A program made the translations under genes and the position numbers. A DNA stretch of 64,000 nucleotides from Monodelphis domestica (Eukaryota; Chordata; Mammalia; Didelphimorphia; Didelphidae), in NCBI RefSeq assembly GCF_027887165.1, contig NC_077227.1, positions 77,878,988 to 77,942,987 on the forward strand, in the 5' to 3' direction. Below the pieces are notes generated by a model. It was given only the letters and a program-made list of their open reading frames with translations. It ran no database searches and had not been told where the DNA came from. Below are positions 55,001 to 63,255 of this stretch, one piece after another. Within the stretch, counting starts at the first letter, position 1, and every line of letters starts with the position of its first letter.

Positions 55001-58000
55001 TTTCATCAGCAAGGATGCTTCTCCATAGAAACAAATCACAATCCTCTCCTAACCACAAAGTTCCTACTCTTGTGCCTCATCTATATGTTGGAGGTAATCC
55101 TGGGTCCTGAAAGTTATGTCAACTGAGTTCAGATTCTGGCAGATTCTACCAAACTGGAAAGGTTTCAAGTATGGCTCAAGAACTAGTCTAATTTCCCTCT
55201 TTTCTTTATAGAAGGTTATTGCATATACTTTCAAGCTACATATGAATGACATTAAAGCAAAATAAATCAATTTAAAAAAATTTTAAACAATCAGTAAATT
55301 CTAAAAATGGAAAATGTACTATCAGGAACAACCATTATCTCAGATGGTTTGGCTTAATTGTTTTCAAGGAACATACTCTGCAGGGAGATTTCTCTGGATA
55401 TTTGCTCGTGAAATTCCTCATCAAAATAAAACCTCTCATTTATTTTTATTTTTATTTTTTTAAACCCTTACCTTCTGTCTTAGTATTGATTTCACATTCA
55501 ACCCACAGCACAGGTTTCACAGGATAAACTGCTCCACCTTGGCCAAGGCCTGGCTTTATTTTATACCCTCATGACCACACATTAGTGTGTCTTAGTATTG
55601 ATTCTAAGGCAGAAGAGCTCCAACAGCTAGGCAATTGAGGTTAAGTGACTTGCCCAAAGTTACACTACTAGGAAGTGTCTTGAACCCAGCTCCCCTCAAC
55701 TCCAGGTTCTATCCATGCTACCTACCTGCCCCTCTCAAACTTTTTTTTTTTTTTTAAGAACAAGGCTCTAAGCTAAGTATAGAGAGACCCAACACATTTT
55801 TACCAGCAGGGGATGAAATTTTTTGGACATAATAACTCATGAAACACAGAAATACAAAACCCACCCACATCTGTGCACCATCATGCTCTCATGACTCAAG
55901 AGAATCCTAGGCTGTCTCTTCAGGGCACAAGGTGGTGGGCAAACCAGTGATCACTACCTCAAAGGGTTCTCTAATGTAGGTGGAGTGACTATCACAAGAA
56001 GCAAATTGGTCCATTATCATCAATCTCAGCATGAAGACAATGAGCCACATGTCACAGGGAGAGAACCTCAGAGGCACAGACTATAAGTGGATGCAGCAGC
56101 CATTCTGGAGCTATGAGCTGAGGGACTTTTTCAATAGGATGCTGCCCCCTGGTGGAGCAGACTAGCCAGGCACAGGTCAGACACTGGGTTCTCCCTTCAG
56201 CTCCTGAGGGTCCCTTACTGCAGCAACCAAATGGCACCCACCCCCAGGGTGGCTGCACTCACCTCGGTAGAACTCCACGTTTCCCAGAAAGAGGGTACTA
56301 TTGAGGAGGGCCAGGATCCAGCACAGGGGTAGCAGGTACAGCACAAAGATGGAGCCCAAGAGAAGCCCATAGAATCTGGAAGAAATGGGGCCAGTCAGTA
56401 AGGTCAGAAAACAGCCCCTGCCCGCAGGCTGAGGACCAGGAAGCCCGGGTCCCCCAGAGCTGGGGAGGCAGGAATCAGGACAGGTAGGGCTCCTAGTGTC
56501 ACAGCCTCCAGCCCTAAGTCTGCATGGAGCAGAAGACCAAAAGCAGAAGCTGGTCTCTGCACCCCTGCCTAGGAGCTCACTGTCCATGTGGCCAGACACA
56601 CAGAGCATGCAGAGGGGTGACAGAACAGAGCCTGAATGGGAGCTAGCCTGTAAGAGGACATACTGCCCCTGAGGCTGCAGCAGAGCTGGGGCCAGAACCA
56701 GAAGGAGAGGACAGGACTCACTGTGAGGACACAACTGGGTTCTCCCAGTACAGCACTCGATAGACAGCTTCACAGCTATTGCACAGGCGATTCAAGAAGT
56801 TCTCCAATTGGATCAAGCTGTAGAGGTACAGAGATGGCCATGAGAGGGGCCCAAAGCCCACATCAGATGAAAGGGCAGCTAGAATCTCACTGGGAAGGCC
56901 AACAGGAGAGGCCAATCTTCTTCCTAAATTGCATGAGCTCTCAGACCTGAGGGACAGCCCAAATACACCAGTTCCCACTCATCTACCCACCCTCCCCTCC
57001 CGTCCCGTCCCAGGCCGTACACTCACAAGGTCTTCACCTCTGCCACAGCCTCGGGCCGGGACAGCCGGACCTTCTGTAGATCCTCCTGTCTCACACTATG
57101 ATACTTCCTCCGAATCAGCTCAGTCTCCGAGAGCCGGGTCCGGAACACTTCCTGCAGGTAGCCCAGCAGGGCAGGCACAGAGATCAGCAGGGCACCCACG
57201 GAGTACCAGGCACCTAAATTCAAGAGTACAGGCAAATCACATACATTAACTCTGAAAGGTATGGAGCATCCCAGGAAATTGTCATTTCCTGGGATGCTGG
57301 CTAGAGTCAGGTATTCGCCCTATGGTTTCAGCATCAGTTCCTGGCTCCAAGGAATCACTGGTTGCCTGTTAGAACACTGAAGGCACTATTTTCATCCTAA
57401 GATAAAAAGCAAGAGAAACTAGCCAGTTATGAACTCTAATAACCCACTCTGACCTGTAATTTAAAGCTTCTTTAACTAGATAATTCAAAAAAAGCCAACA
57501 CTTCTCCATACTTGATTATAATAAAGTAAAAACATGGTCATATGTGTGTATATCTCATCCTCTGACTAAATTCTTAGCTCCTTGAGGGAGGAATAATAAG
57601 TGCTGATAAGAAGAAACCAGAGAAGTTATGGGAATTGATGTGGAGGCATAAGAAAGACATATAAAAGATGAAAGCAAAGAAGAAGAAATGCAAAAGCATG
57701 GCACACTCTAGTAGCACTAGCATCAGGAGTGCTGAAGCTCTGAATGAACAGAGGCTACAAGGAAAGCCAAAGACAACACAGAAGGCTTTTAGGCTAACTG
57801 GAAGAAGGAAAGCAAAGGAAAACTTAAGACAGGGCAGGTCCACTATCCAATGGATGTGTGGCAAGGATAACAAGCAATAGACAGAAGGAAGAACTGTTCA
57901 ATTCCTATTTTGCTTCTGTTTCCCTTGCCAAGAAAAACATTCTTTTGACTGTAAAAGGCAAAACAAATAAAGCTAATAGGGAAGTGATAGCCAAGATAAG

Positions 58001-61000
58001 TAGGAAAATATGAGTAAAATCCTAGCTGTCTTGGTGTGATTAAGTAACTATGCCCAAATGAAAAATATCCTAGGGAGCTAGAAAAAATGGTGGGTATGAT
58101 TATTGAGTCAATGATCTTTAAAACATTAAGGAGAGGGGCAGGTAGGTGGTTCCCCAGATGAGAACCAGGTCTGGAGACAGAAGGTTCTGGGTTCAGATCT
58201 AGCCTTAGACACATACTAGCTGTGTGACGCTGGGCAAGTTCACCTAAGCTCCATTGTCTAGCCCTTGCTCTTCTGCCTTGGAACTAATACTTAGTATTGA
58301 TTCTCAGGTGGAAGGTAAGGGTTTAAAAAAAAAAAAACAGATTATAGCGAATAAGAGAATGGCTGCAGGACTAGAGAAGAAAAAATAGTTGTACCAATTT
58401 TCAGAAAAGGAAACAAATGGAGCCTCCAAACTAAAGGTTGGTAATCCTGTCTGTAGTACTGGAGAATCTGACCAATCCAGAAGATTAAAGAAAACTTGAA
58501 TGAACTGATACTAAGTGATTTGAACTGTTTAATGAGCATATAACAAAAGGAAGCAATTAAAACAAAGAGCTAGCATCAAGACAGAAATGATCAAAGAATA
58601 TGAATAGGCAGTTCTTAAATGCAGAAACTAAAGTGACCAACAACCAGAAGAGGAAAAATACACCCCAAATAACTGATAATTTTTTAAAAGACAGGCAAAT
58701 TAAAACAACTGAGGTACTTCATAGCCATCAGACTGACAACAACAGAAGACCAAAATGGCAACTGCTGGGAAGAGATATGGGAGGACATTCACTAATGCAT
58801 TTGTGGAAATGTGAATTGGTCCAACCATTCCAGAAAGCAATTTGGAACCATGCCAAGAAATCACTAAACTGTGCATTCTCTGACCCAACACTATGGCTAC
58901 CAAGCATATACTCCAAAGAGATCAAAGACAAAGGGAAAGGACCCATATAAAAATATTTATAGCAGCACTTTTTGTTATAAGAATTAGAAACAAAATGGGT
59001 GCCTGTCAATTGGGGAATAGCTGGACAAATTGTGGTTTATGAATGTAATGGAATATTACTGCACTGTAAGAAATGGAGAATCTGACCAATCCAGAAGATT
59101 AAAGAAAACTTGAATGAACTGATACTAAGTGATTTGAACAGAACTAGAAAAGCAACTTCACTGATGACCAACTTTGAAAGATTCTAGAACACTGATCAAC
59201 AGGTACTAATCATAAATTCAAAAGACTGATGAGGAAGCAAGCCATCCACATGTTATTGGAGAGCTAATTAAAACTTCTGAAAAGACATGTTTCCAAACAA
59301 GTCAATATATTGACTTATTTTTTGAATGACTATATTTATGTTACATAAATGTGTAATGTAAGAAAGAGAGATTCAGGGGGTTGCAATGAGAAGCCAAGAT
59401 GAAGATAAGATCAGCAGAAGAGCAAGAGGAGGGGCAAAGAAAGAGAAGCTCCAACTGTCAACAGTCTTCCAGCATGGGAGCTAGAGGAGGAAAGGTTTTC
59501 CTGGAAGCTGAGAAAGAGCCTATTGGTTTGGGACCCCAAAAATACCTCCACTACAACTCTTCAAGAACAGCTACCTGAATTCTCAAAGGAGGTTTTGGAT
59601 TTGGATTCATGCTGGCCAGAGCCATCCAGATCTTTTCCTGAGATCTCTCTCTCTCTGACCTGTTCCTAGACTCCTAAATTAAAAGCTAGTTAGCTGAGAA
59701 ATAGGGATCAACCAGCAGCTGGCCGGAAGAGGGTTCAAGGCCCAGAGAAGTTGGAGGGACCAGCCTGCCAGAGGGGACTAGTGTTGGGTTTCCTACGCCC
59801 CACTTTCCTTGCCTGCCACCCCTACCTCTCCTTCCCTGTGTGAACCCAAATAAATTGTTTACTACTTTAGAATTAGGTCTGGTTGGTTTCTGATGCTAGG
59901 AAAGGGGACAGAAGATTTGGGGAGAATCAGATCTCTCCCCAAAAGGGGAAGGTTAGCTCAGGATCCCAGGGATCCAAACTGCCTACCCCCAAGGAACATC
60001 TCTCCTTGATAGTGGGATGACCCCAGGTTTCTGAAGGGAAGTGACAGTGGGTATCTTCCATCTCCCAGAACTCTTCTGAGGAGACATACTCCCTCTGTCA
60101 GGGGGACAAGACTTGGCTATCTCTCTCCCAGAAAAAGAGAGGGGAAGAATCTTCTCTCTCCCTCTCTCCCCATTTCCCTCTCTCCTTCCATTTCCTCTGT
60201 TCCCCTCTCAAATCCTTCTATTACACAAGGGTTTTTATATAGGAGTTAGTGGGTAGCAATGAAGGATATAAAAAGAACTCCAGCTGGGGACAAAATGGAT
60301 GAAGTGCCAGTACCAGAATAAGGAAGTCCTAAGTTCAAATCTAGCCTCAGAAACTTGCCAACTATATGACCCTGAGAGTTACAACTGCTGTCTGCCTCAG
60401 TTTCCTCTTTGTAAAATAAGGATAATAATATCACTGACCCCCTAGAGTTGTTGTTTAGATCAAATAAGATGGGTCAGCTAGGCAGCATAGTGGATAGTGT
60501 GCCAGGCCTGGAGTCAGGAGGACCTGGGTTTAAATCCGACCTCAGGCATTTCCTGGTTGTACAATACTAGGCAAGTCACTTTACCCTGATTGCCTAGCCC
60601 TTGCCTATCTTCTGTCTTAGAATTAATACTCAGACAGAAAGTAAGGGCTTAAAAAAAAAGAGATCAAATAAGATATTTGGAAAACACTTTGCAAACCTTA
60701 AAATGTTCAATTAAGTGTTACTTAATGTCAATAAAACTTTATTTTAAAAAACTCTAAAGGAGATATAAAGGGAACATTTTGTTACTTCTATAAAATTCAA
60801 TGTACACTTTAAGGCCACAGTTTATAAAGTCCTCTTTTGTTATTCTTTGTATACTAAAATGTTCATATTTGTTGTTGAACAAGTTAATAAAAAGAATTTT
60901 TAAAAATAAGATCATAACAAACTAATCTCATTTTCTTTACTAACAGTTATTAGACTACAAAGTAAGGGAACTACAGTAACTTTAGTTTACCTGGATTATA

Positions 61001-62366
61001 GCAAAGGATTACATGAGACCTCTCGTGCTATACTTATACTCATGGACAAAATGGAGAAATATGGGCTAGAAGACAGTAAAGCGGATTAGAAAATGGATGA
61101 ATGAATAGATTCAAAGAAGTCATCAATTAACAGTCCAGTCACTTTGGAAGATCTCTAGTAGCCTGCTCCAGGAATCTGTGATTAGCCCATGTCATTTTTA
61201 GCAACACATTTTATAAGCTCATAGATGGTTTGACTATCGACTATAGCTAACACAATAACAAAAAAGGACCCAAAACAGAACACTAGACTAAATCAAATCA
61301 AATTCAAAGGCATAAAAGTAAATTCTTACATTTGGGTTCAACAATTCAATTTCACAAGTATAAGACTTGAGGGAGGTAGAGAAACATGGCTGGATAACAA
61401 TTCATCTGAAAACATCTTGGCTTTTTAGTGGTCTACAGGGTCAATATAAGTCAATGGGGACAAATGGCAGATTAAAAAATATTAATGCAATATCAGATTG
61501 TATTAAGAGATATACAATATCCAGGACTAGGTAGGTGATAGTCCTACTATACTCTGCCCAGTCAGACATCTGGAGTAGTCTATTCAATCCTGAATACCCT
61601 ATTTAAGACAATGAGAAGCTGGAGAACAGTTAGAGGAGGGTGACTATAATGATGAAAATATAAGGGGCAGCTAAGTGGCTCAGTGGATAGTCACATGTGT
61701 AGTTAGGAGGACTCAGGTTCAAATCTGTCCTCAGACACTGTGTGACCCTGGGCAAGTCATTGAACCCCAAATGCCTAACCCTTATTGCTCTTCTGCCTTA
61801 GAACCAACATTTAGTATTGATTCTAAGTCAGAAGATAAGGGTTTTTTGAAAAGAGAATGAGAGAGAATATGAAGATCATCTGAAATCAATTAGAATGTTT
61901 AGCTTTGAGAAGAGAAAGTTAAACATAGCTGTCTTCAAACCCTCCAATTAAGGGCTAGCTGACACTAAGAGGTATTGGGCAGATTTTGGTTGCTTGGCCC
62001 CAGCGGGTAGAATAAGGAGCATCAAAAAGAAGTTTCAAAGAGGCAAATTTTGGTGAAGCAGCTAAATGATTCAGTGGATTGAGAACCAGACCCAGAGACA
62101 GGAGATCATGGGTTCAAATCTGGCCTTAGACTCTTCCTAGCTGGGTGACTTGGAGCAAGTCACCTAGCCATACTTCCATGTGACAAAAATATCAAAGTAA
62201 AAAGAGAAGTTCTCTCTCACTCACTCCCAACCTATAGGTTTTCTACCACTCATTAATATAGGAAGCCCACTTCAGCCCTCCAAACCAGTTCTTACCCTCA
62301 TTCAGAGTTAGGAAGAGGAAATTGAGGCCCAGGCAGGTCAGCAAAGAACACACTGGTGTCTGCCAC
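45965..62366 (-). CDS. ZFYVE27: Protrudin (zinc finger FYVE domain-containing 27), 5' end outside window
   Basis: ER membrane protein that shapes ER tubules, contacts late endosomes and promotes kinesin-driven outgrowth of neurites; known partners include VAP-A, RAB11 and KIF5. Eleven coding exons on the minus strand (62296-62366, 57027-57213, 56722-56817, 56263-56375, 53933-54069, 53502-53573, 52910-52930, 52599-52743, 47384-47430, 46541-46622, 45965-46029) total 1036 nt, about 344 residues. All junctions are GT-AG and phases agree. In order: TM segment (VCSLLTCLGLNFLFLTL), TM segment (WYSVGALLISVPALLGYL), YHSVRQEDLQKVRLSRPEAV linker, hydrophobic hairpin (FYGLLLGSIFVLYLLPLCW), acidic stretch with FFAT core EFKDAIE, coiled-coil-like SKVSRLTEKLRKRYP, and a FYVE-type zinc finger ending NQNLSK. 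About 70 N-terminal residues are missing: no exon matching them occurs up to 64000. Confidence 0.97.
46430..46498. repeat. Diverged repeat unit B (last ZFYVE27 intron)
   Basis: Resembles 45671-45743 in the 3' UTR: CAATCTAAGGGCTACCC, TTTAAGGTGAGCTATCAATC and CTAGGGGAATACGAA against TAATCTAAGGGTTACCC, TTTAAGGAGAGCTATCATTC and CCAGGGGAATACAAA. Confidence 0.7.
46541..46622 (-). CDS. ZFYVE27: ZFYVE27 exon: FYVE core
   Basis: 82 bp coding RSCSNCGNSFCSRCCSFKVL to MGAT. It carries four of the zinc-binding cysteines; donor GTGAGT. The family's usual RHHCR phosphoinositide motif is replaced by KRRSCSNCG (junction with the previous exon), as known for protrudin. Confidence 0.96.
47384..47430 (-). CDS. 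ZFYVE27: ZFYVE27 exon: start of FYVE finger
   Basis: 47 bp coding (G)NCASCSATFSVLKKR with the first cysteine pair. Acceptor TTTTCTCAG, donor GTGAGT. Too short for ordinary ORF calling. Confidence 0.95.
47440..48125. other. ZFYVE27 intron part, nothing recognised
   Basis: Unique-looking intronic sequence between the 47384-47430 exon and the inverted LTR-like element. Confidence 0.5.
48130..48665 (-). repeat. Left inverted arm (LTR-like, minus)
   Basis: Its outer end is TGTTAGATTT. It shares with the right arm, reversed, CAGTGCTGGCAC, GGGATGAACCAGGT and AGCAGATAGGTATAG. Confidence 0.8.
48960..49421 (+). repeat. Right inverted arm (LTR-like, plus)
   Basis: Contains ACCTGGTTCATCCC, GTGCCAGCACTGTGTCCATG, CTATACCTATCTGCTT and AATAAACTCTATG, and ends AAATCTAACA. 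Confidence 0.8.
49580..49765 (+). mobile_element. CORE-SINE (WSINE1-like) in ZFYVE27 intron
   Basis: AAGCCTGGAGGCATGAAGTC, GGGTTCAACTCTTCCCTTGA, GTATCAATTCTAAGGAAGGT and a T/A tail. The head is missing. Confidence 0.75.
49770..52595. other. Large ZFYVE27 intron part, mostly unique
   Basis: No exon recognisable on either strand. The longest + frames (51461-51832, 51872-52144) are antisense to the gene and lack motifs. A MIR-like tail occurs near 50740-50885 (AAGCTCCTCAAGGACAGGGA, ATGCTTGTTGACTGG). Confidence 0.5.
52599..52743 (-). CDS. ZFYVE27: ZFYVE27 exon: acidic linker and coiled-coil-like segment
   Basis: 145 bp coding EDEEGSACSVEDDLALHDNG to RKRYPTNNF(G). Acceptor CTTCCCACAG, donor GTATTT (weaker than the GTGAGT donors elsewhere in the gene). 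Confidence 0.96.
52910..52930 (-). CDS. ZFYVE27: ZFYVE27 21-nt microexon beside FFAT motif
   Basis: Codes ETHLVVL, inserted in frame between DAIE and EDEEG, where the long protrudin isoform has it. Acceptor GGGAGGCAG, donor GTGAGT; phase 0 at both ends, so inclusion or skipping keeps the frame. In mammals the corresponding insert defines the neuron-enriched long isoform with stronger VAP binding (established knowledge). Skipping in this species is inference. Confidence 0.93.
53502..53573 (-). CDS. ZFYVE27: ZFYVE27 exon: FFAT motif
   Basis: 72 bp (phase 0 both ends) coding DLTPGSVEEAEEAEPDEEF then KDAIE. The acidic run before EFKDAIE is the VAP-binding FFAT motif. Donor GTGGGT, acceptor TTCTTCACAG. 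Confidence 0.96.
53933..54069 (-). CDS. ZFYVE27: ZFYVE27 exon: cytosolic linker
   Basis: 137 bp coding VVAECRATLQQRMNPQ to CSSTPTPTE. The segment is poorly conserved against human apart from its two ends, as expected of a disordered linker. Acceptor TGAGTAG, donor GTGAGT. Confidence 0.92.
54277..54835 (-). mobile_element. Possible solo LTR in ZFYVE27 intron
   Basis: On the minus strand it begins TGTCGGGAGCCATCAAAGAC and ends CCCCACAGCA, with TATAAAATAAAGCC placed like a TATA/poly(A) region about 140 bp before the end. The TG..CA ends suggest an LTR, but no clean target duplication was seen. Family and exact ends are uncertain; no internal proviral part is present. An old MIR/L2-like tail precedes it at 54200-54270. 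Confidence 0.4.
55455..55735 (-). mobile_element. CORE-SINE (reverse) carrying a 96-bp insertion
   Basis: The SINE 3' end (AACCCTTACCTTCTGTCTTA) at 55464 is interrupted at 55492-55587 by a segment like 54343-54434. The SINE resumes with AGTATTGATTCTAAGGCAGA. TGTCTTAGTATTGATT occurs on both sides (55476-55491, 55588-55603). Confidence 0.88.
56263..56375 (-). CDS. ZFYVE27: ZFYVE27 exon: hydrophobic hairpin
   Basis: 113 bp coding QFYGLLLGSIFVLYLLPLC through NSTLFLGNVEFYR. The long hydrophobic run is the ER hairpin segment of the family. Acceptor TTTCTTCCAG, donor GTGAGT. Confidence 0.97.
56722..56817 (-). CDS. ZFYVE27: ZFYVE27 exon: amphipathic cytosolic segment
   Basis: 96 bp coding (F)LIQLENFLNRLCNSCEAVY then RVLYWENPVVSS, close to the human sequence. 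Acceptor CTCTACAG, donor GTGAGT. Confidence 0.97.
57027..57213 (-). CDS. ZFYVE27: ZFYVE27 exon: second TM segment and linker
   Basis: 187 bp coding AWYSVGALLISVPALLGYLQ, then EVFRTRLSETELIRRKYHSV and RQEDLQKVRLSRPEAVAEVK. The linker is nearly identical to human protrudin. Acceptor TGAATTTAG, donor GTGAGT. Confidence 0.97.
57265..57298. repeat. Perfect hairpin, 15-bp stem, 4-base loop
   Basis: AGCATCCCAGGAAAT and its exact reverse complement surround TGTC. It lies in the intron 51 bp upstream (gene sense) of the 57027-57213 exon acceptor. Confidence 0.9.
57300..58125. other. ZFYVE27 intron part, nothing recognised
   Basis: AT-rich unique-looking sequence; no exon or repeat identified. Confidence 0.45.
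58130..58340 (+). mobile_element. CORE-SINE (WSINE1-like) in ZFYVE27 intron
   Basis: GGGGCAGGTAGGTGGTTCCC, TGGGTTCAGATCTAGCCTTA, AGTATTGATTCTCAGGTGGA and an A tail. Confidence 0.88.
58460..59345 (+). mobile_element. L1 3' part with internal 66-bp duplication
   Basis: ORF2 C-terminal text from about 58565 (CAACCATTCCAGAAAGCAAT, ATCCGTGCC-region decayed, GTCAATTGGGGAATAGCTGG). A 66-bp piece is present identically at 58460-58525 and 59074-59139. Inactive; the longest open stretch is 116 codons. Confidence 0.75.
59352..60225 (+). mobile_element. Probable solo LTR of an endogenous retrovirus
   Basis: Starts TGTAATGTAAGAAAGAG and ends CTTCTATTACA, inverted TGTAAT/ATTACA termini. It has AATAAA near 59849-59854 followed by a GGTCTGGTTGGTTTCTG stretch, typical of an R/U5 region. 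It lies directly after an L1 3' end. No internal proviral genes are present; no clear target duplication was seen, so the ends could be off by a few bases. Confidence 0.55.
60295..60460 (+). mobile_element. MIR-type SINE fragment
   Basis: AGTTCAAATCTAGCCTCAGA, ACTATATGACCCTGAGAG and TCAGTTTCCTCTTTGTAAAA. Confidence 0.65.
60470..60655 (+). mobile_element. CORE-SINE (WSINE1-like)
   Basis: GGTCAGCTAGGCAGCATAGT, GGTTTAAATCCGACCTCAGG, TTGCCTAGCCCTTGCC and an A tail. The MIR text around it (TAGATCAAATAAGAT) continues afterwards, so it is nested. Confidence 0.85.
60925..62045 (+). mobile_element. CR1/L3 LINE reverse transcriptase relic
   Basis: Decayed text of a CR1/L3-type ORF2: GACAAAATGGAGAAATATGG (DKMEKYGL), CAGGAATCTGTGATTAGCCC (PGICD/QGSVLGP motif), CATTTGGGTTCAACAATTC, ACTATACTCTGCCCAGTCAG and TTGCTTGGCCCCAGCGGG at the 3' end, in the family order. 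A SINE at 61661-61855 interrupts it. No long open frame. It is ancient compared with the L1 copies and lies antisense in a ZFYVE27 intron. Confidence 0.75.
61661..61855 (+). mobile_element. CORE-SINE nested in CR1/L3 relic
   Basis: AGGGGCAGCTAAGTGGCTCA, GGTTCAAATCTGTCCTCAGA, GTGACCCTGGGCAAGTCATT and AGTATTGATTCTAAGTCAGA. Confidence 0.88.
62050..62170 (+). mobile_element. CORE-SINE 5' part
   Basis: GAAGCAGCTAAATGATTCAG, GGGTTCAAATCTGGCCTTAG and GGAGCAAGTCACC, then stops. Confidence 0.8.
62296..62366 (-). CDS. ZFYVE27: ZFYVE27 most upstream exon in window: first TM segment
   Basis: 71 bp coding (R)WQTPVCSLLTCLGLNFLFLT and LNEG, the first membrane segment. Acceptor TGTTGTAG, donor GTAAGA. It enters with the last base of an arginine codon, so at least one further coding exon lies beyond the right edge. 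Confidence 0.95.
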
Positions 62367-62369
62367 CTA

Positions 62370-63000
62370 CAACACAGAAAACCTCAATCAGTAAAGATGG
62401 TGTTCCATTCTCTCCCATAGAAAAAGGAGGCAAATCCTGTCAGTACCACACAGTCAGCAAGAAGCAGAGGCCACATGAGATGGAAGAGGGATGCTAAATG
62501 ATGAATAGATAATGAGCAGGCTTTTCCTCTAGGCAAGTAACTGGGTTGTCAGTAAGTAAAGGGGATGAGGAGGATTCTGTAGGAAACAAGTCACATACTA
62601 ATCCTTTTGATGTGAAGAATGACCAGTTCAGAGGGACAAGAGCAGGGGTGCTTCTTCTGGGGGACTGTGAGTAGATTTCAGAGGTTCCACAAAGTTGGAA
62701 GGGGAAAAAAATTACATCTTTCTTTTTAAACACCAGCGCAGACTCTACCAAAGTGCAACTGTAAACATATTCAACCTGTTTTGTTTGATGGCTTCAAAAT
62801 GTCTACGGATATAATCTATTCAAATGTGGACCACAGGATGCCCCCTGCAATTCAGAATTTCATAATTCTGTGAAGGCAGATTTTATCATCTTCCTGAATC
62901 GAAGAGCTCTGGGTAGGTGAATTAGGAGTACCTGGAAACATACCATGAGTTGTATGAATCTCCTTTAGAAAGAAGTTCAGTTTCAGTAAAGGAAAAAAAA
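62370..63000. other. ZFYVE27 intron part, nothing recognised
   Basis: No exon matching the protrudin N-terminus. An old repeat like that at 36305-36525 may be present near 62640-62860 (GGGGGACTGTGAGTAGATTT). Confidence 0.45.
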
Positions 63001-63004
63001 AGAC

Positions 63005-63255
63005 TCAGGGGGCAGCTAGGTGGCATAGTAGATTGAGAAGCCAGACCTGAAGTTGGTAGGACCTAAATTCAAATCTGGTCTCAGACAGTTCCTAGCTGTA
63101 TGACCCTGGGAAAATCACTTAATCCTCATTGTCTAGCCCTTACCATTCTTCTATCTTGGAATTAATAAACAGTCTTGATTACAAGACAGAAGGTCAGGGC
63201 TTTTTGTGGGATTTTTTGGTGGTTTGGTTTTTTTGTAAGGGTTAAAAAAAAAAAA
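63005..63255 (+). mobile_element. CORE-SINE (WSINE1-like)
   Basis: GGGGGCAGCTAGGTGGCATA, AATTCAAATCTGGTCTCAGA, ATGACCCTGGGAAAATCACT and CAGTCTTGATTACAAGACAG, followed by a G/T-rich stretch and an A tail. Confidence 0.88.

Noticed and set aside
56177-56773. 198-codon minus frame as a single-exon gene
   Set aside because: Read-through of ZFYVE27 exon 56263-56375 into its flanking introns; the splice sites and known protein define the real exon.
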